Shown here piece by piece: positions 13,407 to 19,765 of a stretch of DNA of 19,765 nucleotides. The position numbers and the translations under genes were made by a program. The notes under the pieces are model-generated. The model made no database searches and had not been told where the DNA came from. It was given only the letters and a program-made list of their open reading frames with translations. This stretch comes from an uncultured Prevotella sp. (lineage in GTDB: Bacteria > Bacteroidota > Bacteroidia > Bacteroidales > Bacteroidaceae): NCBI GenBank assembly GCA_900550635.1, contig URSZ01000036.1, positions 1-19,765 on the forward strand, written 5' to 3'. The first letter of the stretch is position 1. Each line of letters begins with the position of its first letter.

Positions 13407-14006
13407 ATGACCCAGCTAAAACCTATCAAAACAGCCCTAATCTCGGTATTCCATAAAGACGGGCTCGAAGAAATACTTAAGAAGCTAAACGCCGAAGGCG
13501 TAAAACTCATATCCACAGGCGGCACCCAATCATTCATAGAAAGCCTCGGATACGAGTGCACCAAAGTAGAAGAACTTACCACATACCCCTCCATACTCGG
13601 CGGGCGCGTGAAAACACTCCACCCCAAAATATTCGGAGGAATACTCGGCCGCCGCGGGCTCGACAGCGACGCCAAGGAAATGCAGAAATACGAAATACCT
13701 GCAATAGACCTCGTGATAGTAGACCTCTACCCCTTCGAGGAAACAGTGAAAAGCGGCGCGTCGGAAGCCGACATAATCGAAAAAATCGACATAGGCGGAA
13801 TATCGCTCATACGCGCCGGGGCAAAGAACTTCAACGACGTTGTAATCGTGCCCTCGAAGGCAGAGTACGCCGACCTGCTTGAAATGCTCAACGCAAAAGG
13901 CGCAAACTCCGCACTCGAAGACCGCAGGCATTTTGCAGAGCGCGCCTTTGCCGTAAGCAGCCATTACGACACCGCTATACACGGATATTTTGCCGCAGGC
14001 AAATAA
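13407..14006 (+). CDS. purH: Stand-alone IMP cyclohydrolase (N-terminal domain of PurH only)
   Basis: This 199-residue protein matches the N-terminal MGS-like IMP cyclohydrolase domain of the bifunctional PurH, which closes the FAICAR ring to IMP in the last step of purine synthesis. Conserved segments are LISVFHKDGL (11-20), STGGT (36-40), GGRVKTLHPKIFGGILGRRG (65-84), VDLYPFEETV (105-114), EKIDIGGISLIRAGAKN (125-141). The residues usually implicated in catalysis appear as K69, Y108, D128 and K140. The protein ends in HYDTAIHGYFAAGK, just where the domain ends in full-length PurH (about 510-530 residues). The AICAR transformylase domain is absent, and the next gene starts 48 nt later, so this is a clean domain boundary, not a frameshift. 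The transformylase must be encoded elsewhere. Its position upstream of mreB is the usual Bacteroidales arrangement. Confidence 0.9.
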   Translation: MTQLKPIKTALISVFHKDGLEEILKKLNAEGVKLISTGGTQSFIESLGYECTKVEELTTYPSILGGRVKTLHPKIFGGILGRRGLDSDAKEMQKYEIPAIDLVIVDLYPFEETVKSGASEADIIEKIDIGGISLIRAGAKNFNDVVIVPSKAEYADLLEMLNAKGANSALEDRRHFAERAFAVSSHYDTAIHGYFAAGK

Positions 14007-14054
14007 CGCTCCCGCAACAAAACACAAACACACAACCCAAAACAAACCGGAAGC

Positions 14055-15116
14055 ATGGGATTCTTTTCATTCACGCAGGAACTGGCAATGGACCTCGGCA
14101 CAGCCAACACCATAATCATCAGCGATGACGAAATTGTGGTGAACGAGCCGTCTGTGGTAGCCCTTGACCGGCAAACAAACAAAATGGTCAAAGTTGGCGA
14201 AGAAGCCAAACTGATGTACGAAAAATCAAACGACAACTTCCGCGTAATACGTCCGCTGCGCGACGGCGTGATAGCCGACTTCTACGCATGCGAACAGATG
14301 ATGCGCGGCCTTATAAAAAGAGCGAAAAAAGGAAGCCACCTGTTCTCGCCGTCGCTACGCATGGTGATAGGCGTACCCTCGGGCTCTACCGAAGTGGAAC
14401 TGCGCGCCGTGCGCGACTCGGCCGAACATGCAGGCGGACGCGACGTCTACCTCATCTTCGAACCCATGGCAGCCGCAATAGGCATAGGAGAGGAGCAGAA
14501 AGAATCGGGCATGGACGAAAAAGACTGCCTTAACGTGGAAGCGCCCGAAGGAAACATGATTGTCGACATAGGCGGCGGCACAACGGAAATAGCCGTAATA
14601 TCGCTCGGAGGCATTGTCTCGAACAATTCAATCAAAATGGCCGGCGACGATTTCAATTCCGACATACAGGAATACATGGCCCACCAGCACAACGTGAAAG
14701 TAAGTGAAAGAATGGCCGAACGAATAAAGGTAAACGTGGGAAGCGCGCTTACCGACCTCGGAGACCAAGGCCCGGAAGACTACATTGTGAACGGCCCGAA
14801 CAGAATAACGGCCCTGCCAATGCAAGTGCCGGTATGCTACCAGGAAATAGCGCACTGCCTTGAGAAGAGCATTGCAAAAATCGAAGCTGCCGTGCTTAAC
14901 GCACTCGAGAACACACCGCCCGAAATCTACGCCGACATCGTGAAGAACGGTATATACATCACCGGCGGAGGAGCTTTGCTGCGCGGGCTTGACAAGCGTC
15001 TTACCGACAAAATAAACATTAAGTTCCACGTAGCCAAAGACCCCTTGTTATGCGTAGCAAAAGGCACAGGTGTGGCTCTCAAGAACGTGAACCACTATTC
15101 TTTCCTTATGAGATAA
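14055..15116 (+). CDS. mreB: Rod shape-determining protein MreB
   Basis: This 353-residue bacterial actin polymerises along the inner face of the membrane and directs the elongation machinery. Phosphate-binding loop 1 is MDLGTANT (12-19), phosphate 2 is VDIGGGTTEIAV (170-181), and the adenosine region is GIYITGGGALLRGL (299-312). The N-terminus MGFFSFTQELAMDLG includes the short amphipathic start typical of MreB. Compared with what I know of Bacteroidales MreB, which reads IGIG directly into DVEAPEGN, this protein has about 13 additional residues at about 146-159, rich in Glu, Asp and Lys, just before phosphate 2. That explains its extra length. It follows the IMP cyclohydrolase by 48 nt and precedes mreC by 130 nt with a hairpin between. 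Confidence 0.96.
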   Translation: MGFFSFTQELAMDLGTANTIIISDDEIVVNEPSVVALDRQTNKMVKVGEEAKLMYEKSNDNFRVIRPLRDGVIADFYACEQMMRGLIKRAKKGSHLFSPSLRMVIGVPSGSTEVELRAVRDSAEHAGGRDVYLIFEPMAAAIGIGEEQKESGMDEKDCLNVEAPEGNMIVDIGGGTTEIAVISLGGIVSNNSIKMAGDDFNSDIQEYMAHQHNVKVSERMAERIKVNVGSALTDLGDQGPEDYIVNGPNRITALPMQVPVCYQEIAHCLEKSIAKIEAAVLNALENTPPEIYADIVKNGIYITGGGALLRGLDKRLTDKINIKFHVAKDPLLCVAKGTGVALKNVNHYSFLMR

Positions 15117-15135
15117 CCGCGCAAGCAAAAAACAA

Positions 15136-15221
15136 GCCCGGCTGGCAAATACAAATGGTTAGAGGAATCGGCGCCAAAGCGTCCTCTAACCATTTTAACC
15201 GTTAAATGCCCGGCTGCCAAA
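15136..15221 (+). promoter_or_regulatory. mreB-mreC hairpin flanked by direct repeats
   Basis: A perfect 14-bp stem (15153-15166 with 15182-15195) has a 15-nt loop and ends in a short T-stretch (15193-15196). Just outside lie two direct copies of GCCCGGCTGNCAAA (15136-15149 and 15208-15221), one mismatch apart. The stem could be a partial terminator or an RNA-processing site that lowers mreC-mreD-mrdA-rodA expression relative to mreB. Confidence 0.6.
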
Positions 15222-15246
15222 CTGCACCGGACAGAAAAGTTGAAGA

Positions 15247-16107
15247 ATGCACAACCTTATAGAGTTCATAAAAAAACATTTCCACTGGCTCGTCTTTCTT
15301 ATACTCGAAAGCGTCAGCATGGTAATGCTTTTCCGCTTCAACGACTACCAGGCCAGCGTGTGGCTCACATCGGCAAACGACCTTGCCGCAAGGGTAAACC
15401 AAAAGTATTCCGACATAATGGCATACATCAACCTCGGCGACGTCAACAAAGACCTCACAATGCGCAACGTCATGCTGCAAAGGCAGGTAAGCGAACTGCG
15501 CGACGCGCTGGCATACATGGGGGCAGACTCCGCAATAATAGACGAAAAGCAAAGAAACGCGCTCGAAGGATACGACATTATACCTGCCACGGTAACTTCC
15601 AACACAATAACCAAAGCCAACAACTACATAGTAATCGACAAGGGAGAGGCCGACGGAGTGCGCTCTGAAATGGGCGTGGTAGGCGGAGGAGGGATTGTCG
15701 GGATAGTATACCTCACCGGGAAGCACTACAGCCTGGTCATACCGATACTCAACAGCAAATCAAGCATAAGTTGCCGCATAAGAGGGCACAACTTTTTCGG
15801 TTACCTCAGCTGGAACGGCGGCCACCCATTAGTGGCATACCTTAACGACGTGCCCCGCTACGCACGCTTCAAGGTAGGCGACTATGTCGAGACAAGCGGC
15901 TATTCATCCGTTTTCCCGCCCGGCCTGTTCGTAGGGAAAATCTTGTCAATCGAAGACTCGCGCGACGGCATGTCATTCAGCGTAAAAGTAAACCTTGCCA
16001 CCGAATTTGCCAAACTGCGCGACGTATGCGTGGTTTCGAACCGCGACAAGGCAGAAATAGACACACTCCGAATACATGCCGCCGAAGCAGAGGAGAACAC
16101 AAACTGA
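15247..16107 (+). CDS. mreC: Rod shape-determining protein MreC
   Basis: This 286-residue, single-pass inner-membrane protein has a periplasmic body that links MreB/MreD/RodZ to PBP2 and RodA. A short cytoplasmic N-terminus is followed by a transmembrane helix (about 12-30), a coiled coil (about 55-95, LAARVNQKYSDIMAY...LQRQVSELRDALAYM) and the two-barrel MreC domain (about 105-265) with NYIVIDKGEADGV, GIVGIVYLTGKHYSLVIPIL and YARFKVGDYVETSGYSSVFPPGL. The latter, KVGDxVxTSGxxxxFPxG, is the best family signature. The C-terminal tail is acidic and variable. Length and domain order are normal for Bacteroidota. It is normally followed directly by mreD, but here 312 nt intervene. Confidence 0.96.
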   Translation: MHNLIEFIKKHFHWLVFLILESVSMVMLFRFNDYQASVWLTSANDLAARVNQKYSDIMAYINLGDVNKDLTMRNVMLQRQVSELRDALAYMGADSAIIDEKQRNALEGYDIIPATVTSNTITKANNYIVIDKGEADGVRSEMGVVGGGGIVGIVYLTGKHYSLVIPILNSKSSISCRIRGHNFFGYLSWNGGHPLVAYLNDVPRYARFKVGDYVETSGYSSVFPPGLFVGKILSIEDSRDGMSFSVKVNLATEFAKLRDVCVVSNRDKAEIDTLRIHAAEAEENTN

Positions 16108-16419
16108 TAGCCGGGCCGAACTATAAAACGCGAGCTGCATGCAAAACAGAACTCCGGCAAACGCGTTCCGGAAATAAGACCACAACCACACATTAAGGCA
16201 CCGCGCACACCACGGCCCGCATTGCTGTAACAGAAATACATAAAACCTCCGGGAGCAGAAAAAAATTATCTCAGACATATTTTGAATTATGTCAGACATA
16301 TTTTAAAATATCTCAGACATATTTTTCGGAAGCTCTCACCACCCCGCCAAAAAGGCAGACAAATACGCAAAAGTACCGCACACACATAAAAACAATACCT
16401 AACCCACATTTAACGTAAC
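16108..16419. other. Unusual 312-nt gap between mreC and mreD
   Basis: No gene or TAnnTTTG promoter is found here. It holds a possible long-range stem CGGGCCG/CGGCCCG near its start, a small TCCGG/CCGGA hairpin, triple-palindrome copy 5 (16264-16324), and an A-rich leader before mreD. Elsewhere in the cluster downstream genes overlap, so the gap stands out. Confidence 0.75.
16264..16324. repeat. Triple-palindrome intergenic element, copy 5
   Basis: Units lie at 16264-16282, 16285-16303 and 16306-16324, with centres at 16273, 16294 and 16315, 21 bp apart. Unit 2 has the full ATGTCAGACAT core. Units 1 and 3 share the same G-to-C change (ATCTCAGACAT). Spacers are TG and TA. It is the only copy located within an operon-like gene cluster. 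Confidence 0.9.
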
Positions 16420-16938
16420 ATGATAGGTGCATTCATAAAACGGCTCGGATGGTTCATCCTTCTGCTTGCATTGCAGGTACTCGTGTTCGACCATGTGCAC
16501 ATAATGGGTTACGCAACGCCGTTTGTAGCAGTATATTTCGTTATCCTATTTCCCAGCGACTTTCCCCGGTCGGCAGCGCTGCTGTGGAGCTTTGCTTTCG
16601 GGTTCATAGCCGACATATTTACCAACACACCCGGCGTGGCAGCCGCTTCGCTCACTGCTACCGCCATGATACAGCCGTGGCTGCTGAAGATAAACTCCGC
16701 CACCGAGGACGAGGAGACCATAATACCCTCGGCACGGAAAATAGGCTGGAGCGCATACATGCTCTACGCCACTCTTTGCGTAGTAGTAAGCGAAATACTT
16801 TTCTTCGCCCTCGAAGCATTCTCGTTCTTCAACTGGCAGGACCTGCTTATAAGCATAGGCGGCAGCTCGGTACTCACTATCCTAATCATAGCCGCAATAG
16901 AAAGCTTAAGGACAAGCGGAAAGAGAACAACTGAATGA
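16420..16938 (+). CDS. mreD: Rod shape-determining protein MreD
   Basis: This 172-residue polytopic inner-membrane protein is the usual MreD size. About six hydrophobic segments can be seen: residues 11-24, 33-45, 52-69, 73-89, 109-133 and 143-161. FGFIADIFTNTPG (60-72) corresponds to the conserved 'G.(l)xDxfxxxxxG' region of the family. MreD is part of the elongasome, bridging MreC and MreB. Its stop codon overlaps the mrdA start (ATGA at 16935-16938), indicating translational coupling, whereas a 312-nt gap separates it from mreC. Confidence 0.93.
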   Translation: MIGAFIKRLGWFILLLALQVLVFDHVHIMGYATPFVAVYFVILFPSDFPRSAALLWSFAFGFIADIFTNTPGVAAASLTATAMIQPWLLKINSATEDEETIIPSARKIGWSAYMLYATLCVVVSEILFFALEAFSFFNWQDLLISIGGSSVLTILIIAAIESLRTSGKRTTE

Positions 16939-18782
16939 GCAACAGCAACCTCGACAACAGGAGATTCGTAATCGGCGGCTTGGCCGTAGCCGTCGTAGTG
17001 ATATATATTATACGGCTTTTCACGCTTCAGATTCTAAGCGATGACTATAAAAAGAACGCCGACTCGAACGCTTTCCTGAAAAAAATCCAATACCCGTCGC
17101 GCGGGCTAATTACCGACCGCAACGGGAAACTGCTCGTTTACAACGAACCGGCCTACAACCTCAACGTCGTAATGAACGAACAGCACGGAATCGACACGCT
17201 CGACTTCTGCCGCACACTCGGCATAACCAAGGAGTTCTACATAGAACGTATGCTCGAAATAAAGAACAGCGTTAAAAACCCCGGCTATTCGCGCCACACC
17301 GAGCAACTGTTCCTTAGCCAGATACCGGCAGAGGAATTCTCGCAAATTGAAGAGAAACTTTTCAAGTTCAAAGGCTTTCACGTTGAACGCCGCAGCATAC
17401 GCCGCTATGCTTACGGCGTAGGGGCGCACATACTTGGCGACGTGGGCGAAGTTTCGCAAAAGAATATCGACGATGACGACTACTACCGCCCGGGCGACTT
17501 CATTGGAAAAATGGGAGTAGAACGTTCCTACGAAAAACAACTGAGAGGCGAAAAAGGAATGGAAGTACTTCTGCGCGACGTGCACGGCCGCATAAAAGGA
17601 CGCTACATGAACGGAGCGTTCGACAGCCAACCCGAGCCGGGACATAACCTAAAATTAGGTATCGACATAAACCTCCAGGCACTCGGCGAACGGCTCATGC
17701 AGGGAAAGATAGGCTCCATTGTAGCCATTGAGCCTGCCACGGGCGAAATACTGTGCATGGTATCGTCTCCTTCTTACGATCCTCGCCTTATGGTGGGAAG
17801 AGACAGGGGAAAGAACCACAAAATGCTGAGCAAAGACCCCCGCAAGCCTTTGCTAAACCGTGCCATAAGCGGGCAATATCCTCCCGGTTCCACATTCAAG
17901 CCCACGCAGGCGCTTACATTCCTGCAGGAAGGGCTGATAACCGCCGGCACACAGTTTCCCTGCCACCACGGTTTCCGATACGGGCGCTTTTTCCAAAGAT
18001 GTCACGGGCACGCCTCGCCAATCTCATTGATTCCTGCCTTAGCCACTTCGTGCAACGCTTATTTCTCACAAGGCTTTTTCCGTATGATGAGCGCACGCAG
18101 GCGTTACGGTAATGTACAAAACGCAATGACGCGCTGGAAAGACTACATGGTTTCAATGGGATACGGTTACGCGCTTGGCACCGACCTGCCCGGCGAACGC
18201 AGGGGCATGATTCCGAACGCCGCATACTACGACAAGCACTACGGCCGCCGCTGGAACGGCATTACAGTAGTGAGCGACGCGATAGGACAAGGCGAAGTAA
18301 ACGCCACGCCACTGCAAATAGCCAATCTGGCAGCTACAATAGCCAACCGTGGATACTTCATAACGCCGCACGTGGTAAGCAAAATCGAAGGCGGAGAAAT
18401 CGACAGCCTTTACAGAACGAAGCGCTACACCATGGTTGAGCGAAAATACTACGAGTACATCGTTGCCGGAATGAGGCGAGCCGTGCTGAACGGCACATGC
18501 CGGGCCGCAAACCTGCCGGGAGTTGAAGTATGCGGAAAAACCGGCACGGCCGAAAACAAAGGGCACGACCATTCTGCCTTCATAGGCTTTGCACCAATGG
18601 ACAGCCCGCGCATAGCCATTGCCGTTTATGTTGAAAACGGAGGCTTCGGCGCGCATTTCGGTGTGCCGATAGGCAGTCTTATGATAGAGCAGTACCTTAA
18701 CGGGAAACTGTCGGAAGAATCTGAAAAGAAGGCCGAGACTTTCCAAAACAAACACATTTCGTATGGAGACGACGAACGTTAG
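16935..18782 (+). CDS. mrdA: Penicillin-binding protein 2 (elongasome transpeptidase)
   Basis: This 615-residue class B PBP cross-links peptidoglycan during cell elongation with the glycosyltransferase RodA. A transmembrane helix (about 11-33) anchors it. The N-terminal dimerisation/pedestal region includes the motif YPSRGLITDRNGKLLVYN (53-70). The transpeptidase domain has S-x-x-K at 319-322 (PPGSTFKP, nucleophile S319), S-x-N at 372-374 (SCN) and K-T-G at 535-537 (CGKTGTAE). All catalytic motifs are intact and length is normal. It overlaps mreD by 4 nt at its start and rodA by 20 nt at its end, so the three are tightly coupled. It is the expected target of mecillinam-type beta-lactams, a family property not testable here. 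Confidence 0.96.
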   Translation: MSNSNLDNRRFVIGGLAVAVVVIYIIRLFTLQILSDDYKKNADSNAFLKKIQYPSRGLITDRNGKLLVYNEPAYNLNVVMNEQHGIDTLDFCRTLGITKEFYIERMLEIKNSVKNPGYSRHTEQLFLSQIPAEEFSQIEEKLFKFKGFHVERRSIRRYAYGVGAHILGDVGEVSQKNIDDDDYYRPGDFIGKMGVERSYEKQLRGEKGMEVLLRDVHGRIKGRYMNGAFDSQPEPGHNLKLGIDINLQALGERLMQGKIGSIVAIEPATGEILCMVSSPSYDPRLMVGRDRGKNHKMLSKDPRKPLLNRAISGQYPPGSTFKPTQALTFLQEGLITAGTQFPCHHGFRYGRFFQRCHGHASPISLIPALATSCNAYFSQGFFRMMSARRRYGNVQNAMTRWKDYMVSMGYGYALGTDLPGERRGMIPNAAYYDKHYGRRWNGITVVSDAIGQGEVNATPLQIANLAATIANRGYFITPHVVSKIEGGEIDSLYRTKRYTMVERKYYEYIVAGMRRAVLNGTCRAANLPGVEVCGKTGTAENKGHDHSAFIGFAPMDSPRIAIAVYVENGGFGAHFGVPIGSLMIEQYLNGKLSEESEKKAETFQNKHISYGDDER

Positions 18783-19765
18783 GGCTACATCTTTGCTGCG
18801 CCGGCTGGACTGGTTCACCATCGCTCTTTATGCCACCCTGCTTATACTCGGGTGGATAAGCGTATGCTGCGCCAGCTACGAATACGGCCAGCCCGATTTC
18901 TTCGACCTGGCCACGCGCTCGGGCAAGCAACTCATCTGGATTTGCTGCTCCGTGGGACTGGCATTCGTACTGCTCATGCTCGACGACAAGTTGTACGACA
19001 CGTTTGCATACTTTGCCTACATAACATTCATGCTCCTGCTGTTGGTAACGCCTTTCATAGCAACCGACGTGAAAGGCTCGTATTCATGGATAAAGATTGG
19101 AAGCCTGAGCCTGCAGCCGGCCGAGTTTGCAAAATGCGCCACAGCCTTGGCGCTGGCCAAATTCATGGGAACATACGGGTTCAACCTGCACCACCCGCGC
19201 AGTTTCCTCAAAGTGCTCGGACTGATACTGCTGCCAATGGCGCTAATCGTGCTGCAAAGAGAAACGGGGTCGGCCCTGGTTTACACGGCGTTCTTCCTGA
19301 TGCTCTACCGCGAGGGCATGAACGGCAGCGTGCTTTTTGCGGGCTTTGCCGCGGTGCTTTTCTTCGTTGTAGGCGTAAGGTTCAGCGACATCACCGTTGC
19401 CGGCACTGAAACCACGGTCAGCGAATTTGCTGTTTTCCTGCTCATCTGGTTCTTCACCGCAGCCATAACATACATAACATGCCCCGAAAAGGTACACGGC
19501 CGCCGCATTTTCATATATGGCGGAGCAACGGCCCTCCTGTCGTACCTTTTCTCACGATATGTGCTGCCTTTCAACGTAAGCTATGCACTGCTTTCCGTAA
19601 TAGCCGGTTCGGCTGTTTACCTAATCGTCGAGGCCGTATATTCACGCAAGGCAAAATTCGCATTCATAGCATGCTTTGCCGCAATATCGGTTGCCTTCTT
19701 CTACTCCACCGACTACTTCATGAACAATGTTTTGCAGCCCCACCAGCAGTTGCGCGTCAAAGTGC
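18763..19765 (+). CDS. rodA: Rod shape-determining protein RodA, SEDS glycosyltransferase (3' end outside window)
   Basis: The first 334 codons of a SEDS-family peptidoglycan polymerase are present; the frame is open at the window edge. The start ATG (18763) lies within the end of mrdA, with a 20-nt overlap. Several hydrophobic segments are visible, for example residues 17-37, 55-73, 81-101, 151-164, 172-205, 222-240, 249-290 and 298-314. The family signature GSYSWIKIGSLSLQPAEFAK (105-124) corresponds to the usual 'G..rWI.lG...fQPSE.aK'. The conserved QPDLGTA-type motif reads QRETGSA (165-171), with Glu in the position of the usual Asp. RodA polymerises lipid II into glycan strands together with PBP2, encoded immediately upstream. 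Confidence 0.94.
   Translation, partial: METTNVRATSLLRRLDWFTIALYATLLILGWISVCCASYEYGQPDFFDLATRSGKQLIWICCSVGLAFVLLMLDDKLYDTFAYFAYITFMLLLLVTPFIATDVKGSYSWIKIGSLSLQPAEFAKCATALALAKFMGTYGFNLHHPRSFLKVLGLILLPMALIVLQRETGSALVYTAFFLMLYREGMNGSVLFAGFAAVLFFVVGVRFSDITVAGTETTVSEFAVFLLIWFFTAAITYITCPEKVHGRRIFIYGGATALLSYLFSRYVLPFNVSYALLSVIAGSAVYLIVEAVYSRKAKFAFIACFAAISVAFFYSTDYFMNNVLQPHQQLRVKV

Noticed and set aside
13407..14054. Frameshifted or truncated bifunctional purH
   Set aside because: Only 48 nt separate the stop from mreB, and the protein ends at a domain boundary with a natural tail, so no transformylase remnant is hidden here.

Overview
The window looks like a chromosomal segment of a gut-type member of the Bacteroidales (phylum Bacteroidota) of intermediate GC content. 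Three things support this. The gene order IMP cyclohydrolase-mreB-mreC-mreD-mrdA-rodA and the order dnaE-trxA are both typical of the order. Upstream regions repeatedly carry the Bacteroidota -7 promoter box TAnnTTTG(C) rather than TATAAT. It also has secreted rhamnosidases, a DUF3822 gene next to rsmD, and almost no Shine-Dalgarno sequences. The family cannot be fixed from the sequence alone.

Layout. 1-496: the last codons of dnaE, then trxA with its own promoter and a strong terminator. 741-2396: a divergent pair, a SAM-dependent methyltransferase (minus) and a WaaP/Kdo-type LPS kinase-like protein (plus), sharing a dyad-symmetric promoter and enclosed by long inverted repeats. 2721-7719: a two-gene operon for secreted alpha-L-rhamnosidases (GH78 and GH106), ended by two hairpins. 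7720-8333: a gene-free stretch with a strongly folded element of about 210 nt. 8334-11885, minus strand: a secreted protein predicted to have an alpha/alpha toroid, then a DUF3822 protein, then rsmD. 12077-13281: a Tyr-rich lipoprotein and a hotdog thioesterase. 13407-19765: a stand-alone IMP cyclohydrolase followed by the cell-elongation (rod complex) cluster mreB, mreC, mreD, mrdA and a rodA cut by the window edge.

The most striking signal is a family of five intergenic elements (587-647, 2506-2566, 8229-8289, 12583-12643, 16264-16324). Each is 61 bp and consists of three 19-bp palindromes (consensus AAATATGTCNGACATATTT) whose centres are exactly 21 bp, about two helical turns, apart. All five lie 3' of genes; one sits inside the mre cluster between mreC and mreD. 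Two of them, in opposite orientation and with an additional conserved 26-nt extension, bracket the methyltransferase/kinase pair. Variant units are permuted between copies. This resembles a REP-like or protein-binding array that I cannot assign to a known family. Further points are a G8 tract inside the methyltransferase SAM-binding motif, a PurH reduced to one domain, an insertion in MreB, and an mreB-mreC hairpin flanked by direct repeats.
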